NCBI RefSeq assembly: GCF_028372415.1 | Contig: NC_092872.1 | Location: 260,053,008-260,117,007 of the forward strand | Length of the DNA stretch: 64,000 nucleotides | DNA from: Notamacropus eugenii | Taxonomy: Eukaryota > Chordata > Mammalia > Diprotodontia > Macropodidae | Direction: 5' to 3' | Shown here: in pieces, positions 21,395-32,440 of the stretch | Layout of the letters: the number at the start of each line of letters is the position of its first letter | Numbering within the stretch: the stretch's first letter is position 1 | Notes under the pieces: generated by a model | What the model saw: the letters and a program-made list of their open reading frames with translations, nothing else | What the model was told of the DNA's origin: nothing | Databases searched by the model: none | Made by a program: the position numbers and the translations under genes

Positions 21395-21740
21395 TGAAGA
21401 AGCTCACAAAAGCCACACACCCCAATCCGGTGTCAGGTCTCTCCTCTGTTCAGATCTCTACTTTGGCTCCCTATCACATGATAAGGAAAAGTCAGCCTGG
21501 GAAGGAGACACTTGCCACCAGATGCTACCTAACTTTCCAGCCTTCAAATTTACTCTCCTCTCCAGACTGTGCTTTCTCTACCTCCATACTTTTACCCACA
21601 CTGTGCCCTATACCTGGGACACCCACCCCTTCTTCTTTTTTACTAGATAAATGCCAACTCATCTTTTAAAGTCCACCTCAAATGCTACTTTCTCCAGGAA
21701 GCCTCTGTTCCATCTCAGATCCCTTTTTGGGTACTTCTCC
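21395..21740 (+). repeat. L2-like LINE 3' region
   Basis: TACTTTGGCTCCCTATCACA, CTGTGCCCTATACCTGGGAC, TAGATAAATGCCAACTCATC and AAAGTCCACCTCAAATGCTA followed by TCTCCAGGAAGCCTC are the L2 3' region in order. Confidence 0.65.
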
Positions 21741-21754
21741 AATGTTCAAGTTCT

Positions 21755-22050
21755 TTATGATGATGAATCAAGAATTTGGGGCTGGAAGGGACTTTTAAGA
21801 TCTGCTCACTTCCTCATTTTACAGAGGAGGAAACTGAGGCAAAAAGATGATTCGGAAACTGGCAAAGTCACCCAAGTATTACATCGCATGGTTGAGATTT
21901 GAACCCAGAGAGTCTGGTTGTAATCATATGTGTCCCACCTACTAAACCATCAACTCCAGGAGAGCAGGGACCATCTCCTAACGCATCTCCTCTGTGCCAT
22001 GGACAGAGTTCTGAGCACAGCAAATATGTAATGAATGATCACTGGAATGA
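21755..22050. repeat. MIR-like SINE and L2-like tail
   Basis: 21755-21935 is minus-strand MIR-like (GGGGCTGGAAGGGACTTTTA, CATTTTACAGAGGAGGAAAC, GGTTGAGATTTGAACCCAGA). 21945-22045 is an L2-type tail (ACTCCAGGAGAGCAGGGACC, GTTCTGAGCACAGCAAATAT). Confidence 0.55.
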
Positions 22051-22109
22051 CAGTGGGTCTCAGGGGCTCACTCCTTTGTAAGGACTACCCAAGAAAGTCC
22101 ATAAGAATA

Positions 22110-22482
22110 GAATTAGAATTAATAATTATATTTAATTAGGATTAATAACTGATTTTTACACAGTGCTATTAGCTCCTTTGATCCTATCAACCCTATGAGG
22201 TAGATGCTGTTATTATTCCCACTTTACAGATGAGGAAAGGCAGGAGAGAGGCAGTGGATGGAGAAGTTTCGAGTTCAAATCCAGCCTTAGACATTTAATA
22301 GCTGTGTTACCTTGGGCAAAGCACTCAGCCTCTGTTTCCCTCAAGTTTCCTCACCCGTAAAATGGGGACAGTAATAACACTCGTTTCCCAGGGTTGTTGT
22401 GAGGCTCAAATGAGGTAATCTTTGTAAAGCGCTTAGCACAGATGCCTAGCACATAGTAGGCATTACTATTACTATTATTATG
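22110..22482. repeat. Back-to-back MIR/THER-like SINEs
   Basis: 22110-22232 is minus strand (CCTATGAGGTAGATGCTGTT, CCCACTTTACAGATGAGGAA). 22236-22482 is a nearly complete plus-strand THER copy (GAGTTCAAATCCAGCCTTAG, GGGTTGTTGTGAGGCTCAAA, GTAAAGCGCTTAGCACAGAT, ACATAGTAGGCATTACTATT). Confidence 0.75.
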
Positions 22483-22689
22483 AAAGTTTGTTGTGCAGGG
22501 TCACATAGCTAGTGAGTGTATGAGGCAGGATTCAATTCTGGGCTTCTCAACTCCAAGCCCAGTCTTCCAGTTGCTGCCCTGCCTCTTCCAGACCCATTTA
22601 TCAACACCAGAACAATCGGCCTGTGGCTGGAGACTCAGGCCTGGGCACTCTTCAGTAACCAGGGAGCAGGAATATGAGGGAACCATAGA

Positions 22690-23265
22690 CTGAGGACACA
22701 GGACCAGGATACCTGGGTGACCTTGGGCAAGTCCCTTCTCTGGACCTCCGTTTCCTTATCTGAAAAAATGAAGAGGTGAGCCTCGATGTATTCTCTGGTC
22801 TTTTCCAAGGCTAAAGCCCCAGACCTTGGGACTTGCTCAGAGTGTGAGCTCCCTGTCAGGGCAGGAAACTCAATTGGAGGAGACAAAGACCCACTCTGGG
22901 TGTATGTGGAAGGAGTGGTAAGGCTTAGGAGCAAGGGAGAGGAGCACAGAGAACAGGGAATAAGGGGCTGACAGAGGGAAAGAGTAAGAAGGAACAGATG
23001 AAAGAGAACCCTGACTCTGCTACTAGAGGTCCTGGCTGCAGATCTGGATTCCCTTCCTTACTGCTCATGCAACCTGGGCTCAGTTATTTCCTCTCCTTGG
23101 GCCTCAGTTTCCCCATCTGTATAATGATGGTGCTAGACCTGTATGACCCCGGGTTAGTCACTGCTTCTCCTTAAGCCCTAGCTTCCCCATCTTTATAATG
23201 AAAGTGTTGAATTAGAAAGCTTCTGGGGAACCTCCAAGCTCCAGGTCCTACCCACTCAAAATCCT
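22690..23265 (+). repeat. Series of MIR-like SINE remnants
   Basis: Pieces at about 22690-22830 (GTGACCTTGGGCAAGTCCC, CTTATCTGAAAAAATGAAGA) and 23040-23230 (CTCCTTGGGCCTCAGTTTCC, CCATCTGTATAATGATGGTG and a second CCATCTTTATAATGAAAG) are plus-strand SINE blocks. The DNA between them is unassigned. Confidence 0.5.
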
Positions 23266-23269
23266 CCAA

Positions 23270-24115
23270 TCCTAACACTGGGTGGGGGGTTGTCTCCACC
23301 CTATAGTTTTGCAGAATTTGGGGAACACTATTCATTGTCACAATAAATCTGCAATTAAGAGAAACTGAGGCACAAAAGTCCAAATATTCATAAGGCTAGC
23401 AATTACTGGTAATAGAGGTCAACGGCCCCTCAGTGCAGCCAGAGACACATCACTCAATCAGAGCAGCTTTTTATAGTTTGGTTATATAAGTTCATTACAT
23501 AAGAGTTACTAGATTCCAACTAAACTAGCACTGTGGCTGGTCCATAATTATGCTGACTTGTACAAGTGAACAAGAGGGTCTCCTGAACCCAAAATAACAG
23601 GGAATGCATCCTTTGGAAAGTCCCCGACCCCACTATGCCAGAGAAACCCAGGACTAGGAAAAACATCTCCTGCCCAGGCTGAATCACCCTTCACCCATCT
23701 TCCTTATCTCCCTCAAGGGGCAGGTCCAGTCTCAGTTCTAAGTCTAAACTCCTAGAAAGTCTCCTACAAACTTTTCTACCAAGGCCTATACAAGATAAAT
23801 CCAAATCTAAGCTCCAGTAACTGGTTACGGTGACTATTACCCTGAGGACTAAGCTCCACTATTAACCAATCAATAATCAATTTCACATCATCACTGCCTC
23901 TAGTGATCACTGAGCATTTGCCCAGAGCTTCACAAGTCCCCTTCTGTCTGGGAACAGGCCTTTTCAGGGAAAGTTGACCCAGACATAGCCAGAGACGGGT
24001 CCTCAGTTCAACTCCAGGGACTGATGCTTTGGGGATATCTCTTCCCAGGATGCTCAAAGAATTGTACCATTCTGAGCTGGTTGAAAGCAGATCATGGCAC
24101 ATAGACTATCCCAGC
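23270..24115. other. Unassigned non-coding DNA
   Basis: No gene or known repeat is recognised over about 850 bp. The longest open frame (23776-24102, minus, 108 codons) shows no family resemblance. Confidence 0.4.
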
Positions 24116-24119
24116 AGGA

Positions 24120-25280
24120 ATGGACTTTTGAATATAGAATGTTGGAGGGAGAAGGTTACTTGAACATCTAATCCTTACCTTTTAGAAAGGAAGTGACTCA
24201 CCTAAGGTTATACAGGTTCAATCCCCTCATTGTACAGATAAAGAAGTGACTCATCTGAAATGTCCTACAGGCAGTAAGCAGTCATACCCAAATCTTAGCT
24301 CCAGTCTTGTGCAAACTCATCCTTTAAGACCCAGGCCACCGTACAAATAGGGAAGTGGATCATCTAAGGTCCCAAGGTAGTAAGGGATAAAACTCAGATT
24401 TGAACCCTGGGTCTTGCTTCAAGACCCAGCTCCACTTGACCCTCAAACCCAACCTCCTTCCCACTGGGCAGGGCTTGCCTCTTGTAGGTCCCCCACCTAG
24501 GAGACCGTCTCCTAGCAGGCTGAGAGGCAGCATGTACAGAATCAGAAGATCCTAGAATCAGATCTGAAGCTGGATGGGACCCCAACAGCCATAGCCCAGC
24601 CCCCTCATTTTATAACAACAACACAAGCATCAGCAACAATAACCTACATTTATAGAGCAAGGCAAAGTTTGCAAAGTGCTTTACAGGTATGATCTCATTG
24701 GCTTTTCCCAACTTTCCCAAAGGTGCTATTCCTGGCCCTGGTTTTATTAGGTTTTCTTACGATATATCTCCATTCACAGGAGCATCCTAAGAGCAGCAGA
24801 AATCTACCAATCAATCAATGAAGTCCTTCTGTGAGAAAGGGCTCCTAAGATAGAAAGATAAGGCCTAATCCCATCCCTCAAAGGAGTTTATTCCCATTTT
24901 ACGAATAAGGAAACTGAGGCTTAGAGAGATTAAGCAATTTGACTGTGGTCTCACAGGCTTAGATCACATGCTCCTTGAGAGCAAGAACTGCCTTGTGCCT
25001 TTAGCACCATACCTGGCTCAAAGGAGATGCTAAACAAAGGTTAGTTGACTAACAAGTAGTACCAGAGGCAAAATTCACACTCAGGTCTTCTGACTCCAAA
25101 TCTGGCACTCTTCTCACACCGTACCACACCCCTTCTCCTATGCCATAGCTCCCTACCTAGATAATAAATTTCTTGAGAGAAGAGATCTTGTCTTGACCTT
25201 CTCTCCATCCTGGGAGCCCTTAGTGAGGTGCCTTGCTTATGACTGGATTCTATCGATTGGTGGGGAGTCATGGGGAGCTG
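24120..25280. repeat. Cluster of degraded MIR- and L2-like remnants
   Basis: Minus-strand MIR blocks occur at about 24120-24290 (GTGACTCACCTAAGGTTATA), 24600-24735 (GCAAAGTGCTTTACAGGTAT) and 24880-24960 (GGAAACTGAGGCTTAGAGAG). L2-type tails are at 24960-25050 (TGCTCCTTGAGAGCAAGAAC) and 25155-25260 (AATTTCTTGAGAGAAGAGA). Confidence 0.5.
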
Positions 25281-25284
25281 GGGG

Positions 25285-25780
25285 AGAGCAGTAAAGTTAT
25301 GGCTTGGAAGTCTGAGCCAATCTATTGTTCAACCTGCCTGGGCCGAAACTCTGTTTTTGAGGTGACTCATTCATGGCCAGTTCCGGTCGACCAAAGACGT
25401 ACACAAGATGGGAAACGAGGTTGCTGAGAAGAGGCCTGACCGCATCCAGAGCACCCTTGTTTGTTATCTGCATGTGATGTTTTTGGTTTCAGAAACCCGA
25501 GCTGTGTTGCAAGATTCATTTCCCGGCCAAGCTTTGGGTACCCTCTGCTTGGTTAGTCAGAGGAAGCCCTGAGTGGGCCTCTTCCCCAGAAGGCCTAGCT
25601 TCCTACAGAGAGGAACTAAGGAACACAGCAACAGGAACTCTTCCTTCTCACCCCCATCACTGAAGCAGGAGAAGGGGAAGAGGGAGCTGGAAAACCCCTG
25701 AGCCTAGGAGTCAGTATATCTGAGCTGGGTTCTAGCCCCTAGCTCAATTAATAATTGGCTGTTACTAGTCATTTCACTTC
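25285..25780. other. Unassigned non-coding DNA
   Basis: No gene or repeat is recognised. Moderate GC content and no open frame over 65 codons. Confidence 0.4.
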
Positions 25781-25784
25781 AAAG

Positions 25785-26475
25785 TAGGAGGAAAAAGCAC
25801 AGGATTTGGAATCTGAGGACCTGGGTTCAAGTCCTGCCTCAATGACTGAGCAAGACATTTCACTACCCCAGAACTCAGCTTCCTTCTCAATAAAATGAGG
25901 GGATTATACTACATGATCTACAAAATCCTTCCAGTCCTAAATCTTTGATGAGCCTTGTGAATTCCTACTGAGCCTTAGCTTCCCCATCTGTAAAGCAGAG
26001 CTCATAGGAACACAGATTAGACCTGGAAAGGGTCTCCAAGACCATCTTATCCAACCCTTTCATTTTACAGAGGAGGAAACTGAGGCCCAAAGAAGTCAAG
26101 TAATCTGCCCAAGGTGACACAGGGCATATCTGGAACACTTTAAGAGTTCAAGGAGGGAGCTGTCATTCGGTGAAGGGAGGGGACTTGCCCAAAGTCATTC
26201 CCTTTGCTAGACAGAACTGTGTTCTAAACCCCAGGCTTCCATTTCCAAAATATATGAAGAAAGATAGGGTTGTAGGGTGTAACGATCACAGAATTACGGG
26301 GTTGAAGAAGGAAGGCATCTTGTGACCACCTGCTTCAATTTGCTCATTTTATAGAAGAGGAGACTGATCACATGACTTGTCCAAGGGCGTCAAAATAAGA
26401 AGCAAAGACAGGATTTGGACACAGGCCCTCTGACTTGAAATCCAGGGGTCCTCCCTTCTAAGCCGACAAAACTCT
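25785..26475. repeat. Three MIR-like SINE copies
   Basis: 25785-25955 is plus strand (GAATCTGAGGACCTGGGTTC, AGTCCTGCCTCAATGACTGA, TCCTTCCAGTCCTAAATCTT). 26000-26180 is minus strand (TTTTACAGAGGAGGAAACTG, AGGTGACACAGGGCATATCT). 26290-26470 is minus strand (GGGGTTGAAGAAGGAAGGCA, GACTTGTCCAAGGGCGTCAA, GGATTTGGACACAGGCCCTC). Confidence 0.6.
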
Positions 26476-26579
26476 AGAAGGAGGTGGAAGGTGGTGGGTT
26501 TCTGGAAACTTGTCCAAGGTCACACATAATAAGGCATTATTAGGACACAGGACTGTGATGGTCATATTAATTGTACACT

Positions 26580-26795
26580 AATTAAATGTATCGATTGTAT
26601 ATTGATAACATTGAAAACAAAAAGACCATGGAATTGATAAATAAAAGCAAGAGCTGTTTTTTTTTCAAGGAATTAAAAAAACTAATAAAATAGATAACCT
26701 TATTTAAAAGAGAGAAGTGAAAAAAACCTTACAACTGAAGAAGAAATAAAGGAAGTTCTCAGAAGTTATTCTGCCCAGTTAGATGCTAACAAAAA
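26580..26795 (+). mobile_element. L1 LINE ORF2 fragment
   Basis: ATTGATAAATAAAAGCAAGA, GCTGTTTTTTTTTCAAGG, CTAATAAAATAGATAACC, ACTGAAGAAGAAATAAAGGA and CAGAAGTTATTCTGCCCAGT are the end of the L1 ORF2 endonuclease/linker region on the plus strand. Short and dead. Confidence 0.75.
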
Positions 26796-26880
26796 GGGCG
26801 GCTAGGGGGCACCCTAGAGCATAGTCAGGAAGACTCATCTTCCTGAGTTCAAATCCAGCCTCAGACACTTACAAGGCAAA
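26796..26880 (+). repeat. MAR1-type SINE fragment
   Basis: GGGCGGCTAGGGGGCACCCT, CTTCCTGAGTTCAAATCCAG and CCTCAGACACTTACAA are the head of the marsupial SINE, truncated 3'. It follows the L1 fragment directly. Confidence 0.6.
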
Positions 26881-26884
26881 GATA

Positions 26885-27565
26885 CTCACTTCTGTTAACT
26901 TTTTCATTTCTAACTTTAGCTGTGTAGGGTTTGTGCAAAATTGTTTAATTTTTCTGCGATCCCTTCATTTTATCATGAACTGTTCCCTTCTCTGGAGACC
27001 CAAAAGGTAGTTTCTTGCTGGCTCCTTTAGCCTGTTCATGATGTGATCTTCTGTATCTAATGCATTTACTCATTTAGAAGCTCGGCCACGCTCAGACTCT
27101 AAGGCTGTTGCTCCCAGGATCAGATTAGCAACAGCAGGGCGGCTCCCTAAGAGATAACTGGGTTCTTGATGGGACTAAGAAATCCGAGAAACAGCCTTGG
27201 GGAGACCTCAATCTAAAGGGGAACTTGGGGTAAGATAAAATGTGATCTATTCAACCGTCTTCAGAGCCCAAACTAGGAAACAAGCCTCTGAAACTCTGTC
27301 AGAAAAGAGAAGGTCATATATTCCTCAGAAAAGCATGTGTATTAACATTCTTACTATCTGTCTTTGCACTTGGAAGTCCAAGAGGCTTGTTACACCAGGA
27401 GGGTGAGCCTAGAGAGAAGAGTCAGAGAGGAAGGATTGGTCAGTCTACCTGACAATGTCCAGGGGAGATTGTGGTCTGAGTCAAGATGATTCTTATAGCA
27501 ACAAAGATTCAATAAGCATCACAAGGTGACCTGGTCCCATCCAGAGCTGCCAGGGAATCTCTTCG
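26885..27565. other. Unassigned non-coding DNA
   Basis: No gene or known repeat recognised. Confidence 0.4.
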
Positions 27566-27569
27566 ACAC

Positions 27570-27895
27570 ACTAGCCAAAAATAGTCCTCTGGCCACCCCT
27601 TGGAGACCTCAGTGACCAGCAGTTCACTCCCACTCCAAACACTCATTCCATATTTGTATAGTTCTCATAGTGAACAAGAATTTCGTTACTTGCCGTCCTA
27701 TAACAACCACCCATTGTTCTTCCTTCTGGGGCCAAGCAGAATAAATTATATGATCACAGACTGAGGGCTACAAGAGACCTTAGCAGTTATCTGATCCAAC
27801 TTCTTCAGTTTACAGTTGAGGAAACTGAGGCCCAGAGACATTATGTGACTTATCCAAGGTTACACAGTAACTTCAGGGCAGGAATGAGGGAAGGT
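27570..27895 (-). repeat. L3/CR1-like fragment followed by MIR-like SINE
   Basis: 27570-27745 resembles reversed L3/CR1 (GAACAAGAATTTCGTTACTT, TTCTTCCTTCTGGGGCCAAG, CAGAATAAA). 27755-27895 is a minus-strand MIR (CAGTTTACAGTTGAGGAAAC, TGACTTATCCAAGGTTACAC). Confidence 0.55.
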
Positions 27896-27899
27896 TCCT

Positions 27900-29155
27900 G
27901 TTTGTAGAGTATAAGAAGAGAACCCATGACCCAGGTCCCCTACCCCAAACCCCAAGCAGGTTCTCTAGCATGATCTCTTGGGAGATACATTGACAAAAGA
28001 AATTATATTGAGCTCCATTCCCACAGAAATTAGAGGTATTAAAGCTGGGAAGGACTCATGTGTCAGGATGAGTCCCAAAGAGCTTCAAAGACTGGGCCCA
28101 ACGCATAGCCACCAGTAAGTAATGACTATCTTCTGATTAGAAGTTCAGAACTCTCTTCACCAGACCTAAAGGTGTGTCCTGTCCTGGAACATCCTGCAGT
28201 CAGTCAATGAACATTTATAAAATACCTACAATGTACCCGTCACTGTGCTAAGTGCTGGTCTTCCCACCAAAAAGAAAAGAATCACCTCAGAATGGGGATC
28301 CTAGAATTCAATTCCATTAACCAAACATTTTCCTATGCATCTTCACAATGCAATGGACCACTTTAGGTGCTGGAATCTGTGATTCCCTCCAGGGGATGGG
28401 ATCCTGTCCCTTTACAGGTAGAGATACAAACACTTGGGGAGATGTCTTCTCCTCTTCTCCTCCTTAGGGCTCTATCCAGGAAACTTCAGGGCAGTGCTCC
28501 ACAATCCCCTGCATACAGTAGAGCATGAGGGTCATTCCTTGCTCCTGCTACGTGGTCAATCCACCTCCTTCCCTGCTCCTCCATCTGTCTGATGAGGTCC
28601 TTTCCACGGCTTCCTTCCAGCAGCTCTCCTCTGGTAACATGCTGAAGCGATGGATGTCCCCTCCTATGTATGAGGTGGGAGACAGGGCAGCAGAATGGGG
28701 GGAAGGCTAGCTTGCCAGTCAGGGCCACCATCCATCCTGGGTCCTTTGTGTATTGATCCAGTACCACAATGGGTAACTTCTCCCCTCCTTGTCCACAGTT
28801 TCATACCCTCACATTCTCCCTGGGAGTCCACCTTCCTCCCATGCTCACTGAGTAATGTACTCATGGAGGTCCAGGAGTCATAAAGCCATGGGACAGTGAT
28901 CTCTGAACTGCAGCAAAGAAGAAGCATGTTCCACAGTATTAGTGCCTGGACAAAGCCCCCGCTACCCCACCCTTGTTAAAGCCCTGAGTATTTTAGACAC
29001 TCATTGTCTCATCTCCTTTTCCAATTACCCCTTTCCAGGATGAAATCTTTCACATGAGTTCCTGTGCACATTCCTCTCGGATAAGATACTAGAGCTCACT
29101 TACACCCATACTTAGTCATTTTGAGTCTTTAGAAATAGTTGCCAGTCCAGTTCAA
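27900..29155. other. Mostly unassigned; LINE-like open frame at 28486-28767 (minus)
   Basis: A family A start block lies at about 28200-28260 (CAATGAACATTTATAAAATA, CACTGTGCTAAGTGCTGG). A 93-codon minus-strand frame (28486-28767) reads GRRWIDHVAGARNDP near its end, loosely resembling the RRW..HVARM tail of RTE-type or L2-type LINE proteins. It could equally be chance. Nothing else is recognised. Confidence 0.25.
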
Positions 29156-29159
29156 TCCA

Positions 29160-29530
29160 TGAAACAAATTAAGTGCTTAACACAGGCAAGGAATCCTGGG
29201 AGTACAATGAAAAATCCCTGTCCTCATAAAGCTTCCATTTTGCTGGGAGCAAGAAGGAGGGGAGGACAGATACAATTATAGAGCTGCAAGGGAGAATATT
29301 GCTATTAATAGTGGGTTTTACAGAGAAGAGACTACAGGTAGTAGGGTATAGTGGGGAAAAATGTGGACCTTAGAGTCAGAAGACTTGGTTTTGATTCCAA
29401 ACTTAGATATTCATAGAGCCATGGACAAGAAACTGGACCTTTCCCAGTCTGTTTGCTCATCCATAAAATGAGACAATGTTAGATGACTCCTCAGGTCCTT
29501 CCCAATTCTAACTCTACAGTTTAAATTAAC
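29160..29530 (+). repeat. Family A start block and MIR-like SINE
   Basis: 29160-29285 is family A (AATTAAGTGCTTAACACAGG, TCCCTGTCCTCATAAAGCTT). 29330-29530 is plus-strand MIR (GTAGTAGGGTATAGTGGGG, AGAGTCAGAAGACTTGGTTT, CCTTCCCAATTCTAACTCTA). Confidence 0.55.
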
Positions 29531-29534
29531 ATAT

Positions 29535-30035
29535 TCATAAGAGAAAGTCCAGCACCAACTTGAAGCTCCAATGGAAGTGACTTTATGTTGACAGGTCCTT
29601 GTCCTGACTGTGCCGTGAGTAAGAAACTGAAAGCATGAGCCAAAGGAAAGGGGGCTCACTGAGAAGGGAGGAAGGGGATGAGGTCTTCTGATAACACAAC
29701 CTGCATTCAAGTGATAATAGGAAAGATGAAGGGGGCCAGATAACCCGGAGTCCAGAAGAGCTAGAGATAGCCAGCAGGGAAGTAGCGGGGAGGCCTATCT
29801 GGACAGAAGTTTTGGCTTCAGAGGCTGCTGAATGAGCAACTGCTGGATGCCACCTTTTTTTAATGAAAAAAGAAGAAAATATTTTAAACTCAACTGGCTA
29901 TGAAAGAAACAAAATGAGGAATAAAATCATACTTAAAAATTAGAAATATAATACTATACTTTTGAACAAAGTAGAACCAAAGAAAACCAACAAAAAATGT
30001 TTGCTCTGAGCCCCTTACAATCCTGTCTAAAGTCC
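29535..30035. other. Unassigned non-coding DNA, AT-rich at right
   Basis: No gene or repeat recognised; AT-rich from about 29850. Confidence 0.4.
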
Positions 30036-30039
30036 CACT

Positions 30040-30145
30040 GTGTGCTTGTGTATACATGCATGTATGTGCATATACACACATACATATGCAAACAAACATA
30101 TTCACACAACACATACAGACACACATGCATACACAATGCGTCACA
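30040..30145. repeat. CA/TG-rich simple-sequence tract
   Basis: Degenerate TG, CA and ATGCAT runs (CATGCATGTATGTGCATATA, ACACACATACATATGC). Open frames through it are Cys/Val/His-rich artefacts. Confidence 0.85.
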
Positions 30146-30164
30146 AAACTATGTACACACATGG

Positions 30165-30350
30165 TGTCTGACTTTTTTTGGGGGGAGGGGAATTTCTTGG
30201 CAGAGCTACTGGAGTGGTTTGCCATTTCCTTCTCCAGTTCAACTGACAGATGAGGAAACTAAGGTCAACAGGGTTAAGTGACTTGCTCAGAATCACACGG
30301 TTAGTGTCTGAGGCAAGATCTGAATTCAAATTTTATTGACTCCAGGCCTG
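30165..30350 (-). repeat. MAR1-type SINE, minus strand
   Basis: TTTCTTGGCAGAGCTACTGG, GGTTTGCCATTTCCTTCTCC, GACAGATGAGGAAACTAAGG, GGGTTAAGTGACTTGCTCAG and TTGACTCCAGGCCTGGTACC follow the reversed SINE. Confidence 0.8.
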
Positions 30351-30489
30351 GTACCACCCAGCTGGTACAAATCTAGTCTCTGACACTAACTACTGGTGTA
30401 ACCTTGGGCTTCAGGGTCCTCATTAGCAGGTTTTGAAAGAGGAAATTCCCTCCTTTCCCCAACTCATCCTCCACACAGCTGTTCATTTC

Positions 30490-30900
30490 ACAACATATTC
30501 CAAGATAAGCTCCAGATGGGCATATGATTTAAGGTGACATCAAAAACAAATTAAGGGAACAAGGAAAAAAAATGACCATTCATTTTTATGGATAGAATAA
30601 AAGTCCAAGGGATGGAGAGGATTACAGAAGATAAAACAGGCAGCTTTGACTACATAAAATTTAAACAATTTTGCACAACCAAACCCAAGGCAGCTGAAAT
30701 TAGAAGGGAAACAGATAACCAGGAAGTAGGGAGGAACCTTTTAATCTAAGTTTCTCTGAGAAAGGTCTCATTTCTTATATAAGAAGCTGATTGAAACTCA
30801 TAATGATAAAAGCCATTCCTCAAATAATAAATTGTCATAGCGCTTGAGCATATAGTTTCCTAAGGAAGAAATCTAATCACATGAAAAAATGCTCCCTATA
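30490..30900 (+). mobile_element. L1 LINE ORF2 3' fragment
   Basis: GCATATGATTTAAGGTGACA, AAACAGGCAGCTTTGACTAC, AAATTTAAACAATTTTGCAC, AGGTCTCATTTCTTATATAA and AAAATGCTCC are successive blocks from the C-terminal part of L1 ORF2 on the plus strand. Contains stops; dead. Confidence 0.75.
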
Positions 30901-30904
30901 TAGT

Positions 30905-31110
30905 GATCTAGTGGAAAGTCCATTGGACTCAAGTCAAAATTCAGAATTTGATTCTTGGTTCAGATCCTAAGCAGCTGTGTGACTGTGGGCAAGTCATTTC
31001 ATCTGAGACTCTGTTTCCTTGTCTATAAAATGGAGATAATATCCACCTCATTTACTTTATAAGGCTGTGGAGAAAGTACTTTGTAAATCTTAGAGTACAA
31101 GACAGATGGA
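30905..31110 (+). repeat. THER/MIR-like SINE
   Basis: GATCTAGTGGAAAGTCCATT, GTGACTGTGGGCAAGTCATT, TCTATAAAATGGAGATAATA and AGTACTTTGTAAATCTTAGA are in plus-strand order. Confidence 0.65.
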
Positions 31111-31194
31111 AATTACTAAAGGGCCCTCACCTCAGAGTCAAAGATCTGCCTTTTGTCCCAAGAGGACAGAACTGAGAGGATTCTGCACAAAGGC

Positions 31195-31440
31195 AGATTT
31201 TGTTGTCGTTTTGTAGTCATGTATGACTACTCATGACCCATTTGGGGTTTCCTTGGCAGAGATACAGGAACGGTTTGCCATTTCCTTCTCCAGCTCATTT
31301 TGCAGATGAGGACACTGAGGCACACAGGATTAGATGACCTACCCAGGGTCACACAGCTAATAAGGGTGAGGCCACATTTGAACTTCAGTCCTCCTGACTC
31401 CAGGCTCTTTGTGCACTCTGGCGCCATCTAGCAGACCTTG
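31195..31440 (-). repeat. MAR1-type SINE, full length, minus strand
   Basis: TTTTGTTGTCGTTTTGTAGT, TTTGGGGTTTCCTTGGCAGA, CAGGAACGGTTTGCCATTTC, GTCACACAGCTAATAAGGG and TCTGGCGCCATCTA span the whole reversed element. Confidence 0.85.
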
Positions 31441-31529
31441 GTCCTAAATTACTACATTAAAAATCAAGCGTTTCCAGTAGAATACAGCCACTGTTTACGC
31501 TTCCCTTGGTTTATCTAAAACACAGCATC

Positions 31530-31620
31530 AGAGAGCATAAGAAGTGGTAGAGACCTTAGATGTCATTTAATCCAGAGGTCTCATTTATCAATCGAGGAAA
31601 CTGAGGCTGATGAAACCCTA
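31530..31620 (-). repeat. MIR-like SINE fragment
   Basis: GTGGTAGAGACCTTAGATGT, CATTTAATCCAGAGGTCTCA and GAGGAAACTGAGGCTGATGA are reverse-strand MIR blocks. Confidence 0.5.
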
Positions 31621-31849
31621 AGAGCTTTGGCAAATGAGGGAACCTGTTTTGTTTGACGCTACATGTTTATAACAGATTTTTTTTCCCTTGCTTTTTCAAT
31701 GGAGGGGAAAAAAGGGTGTGAGGAAAAGAATTTGGAGCTAGGAATAAGATCAAACTGAATTAACAAACAAAGCCTTAGTGCCTGTAAACCCCAGAGCAGA
31801 ATGACTGGGAGGCTGGTGGGGTCTTGGCAGTGATAATTAAGTCCTGAGG

Positions 31850-32440
31850 AAGGGCTCAGGGACAAAGACAGTCATATATGTAGGACATGTGGAGTTTGAG
31901 ACGCCTACAGGGAGGGCATCTATAGTTGGAGATATCCAATAAACTATGGAGGTGAGAGACCTAAGGTCAGGAAAGAGGTTAGGGCTGGACAAATGTGAGA
32001 ATTATCTGCATTGATCACTTAACCTATAGAATAAGGATAACCAACCAGGACAACATAGAGGGAAATGGGGGTCCGGGACAGCCTTGACACCCACAGTGAA
32101 CAGTTACGACCCGGATGGATATCTAAGTTTGAGGAGTGACCAGAGAGGTAAGAAGAGAAGCAGGACAACAATGTCACGAAAACCTAAAGGAGAGAGTGCT
32201 CGAGGAGGAAGTGGTCTACAGTCTAATAGGAACAAGCCCTGGGAACAGGCCATTAAAAGGTCACTGCTAAGTTTGGAGAGAGCAGCTTCAGCCTAATGAT
32301 GGGTTCAGAAGGCCAACAGGAAAGGAAGGCATGCAGAAGAGGTAAAGCAGAGGCACCAAATGGAGGAGGCATTCTCAAGTTTAGCCAAAAAGAGGGATAC
32401 AGGGCAAAGGCTAGCAGGGGCAGCTGGATCAAGTCCCAGA
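31850..32440 (+). repeat. Family A repeat, 3' part, long copy
   Basis: ACATGTGGAGTTTGAGACGC, TTGGAGATATCCAATAAAC, AGAGGTAAGAAGAGAAGCAG, ATGTCACGAAAACCTAAAGG, GGAGAGAGCAGCTTCAGCCT and AAGGCTAGCAGGGGCAGCTG follow in order. These are the later blocks of family A, not present in the shorter copies. Confidence 0.55.
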
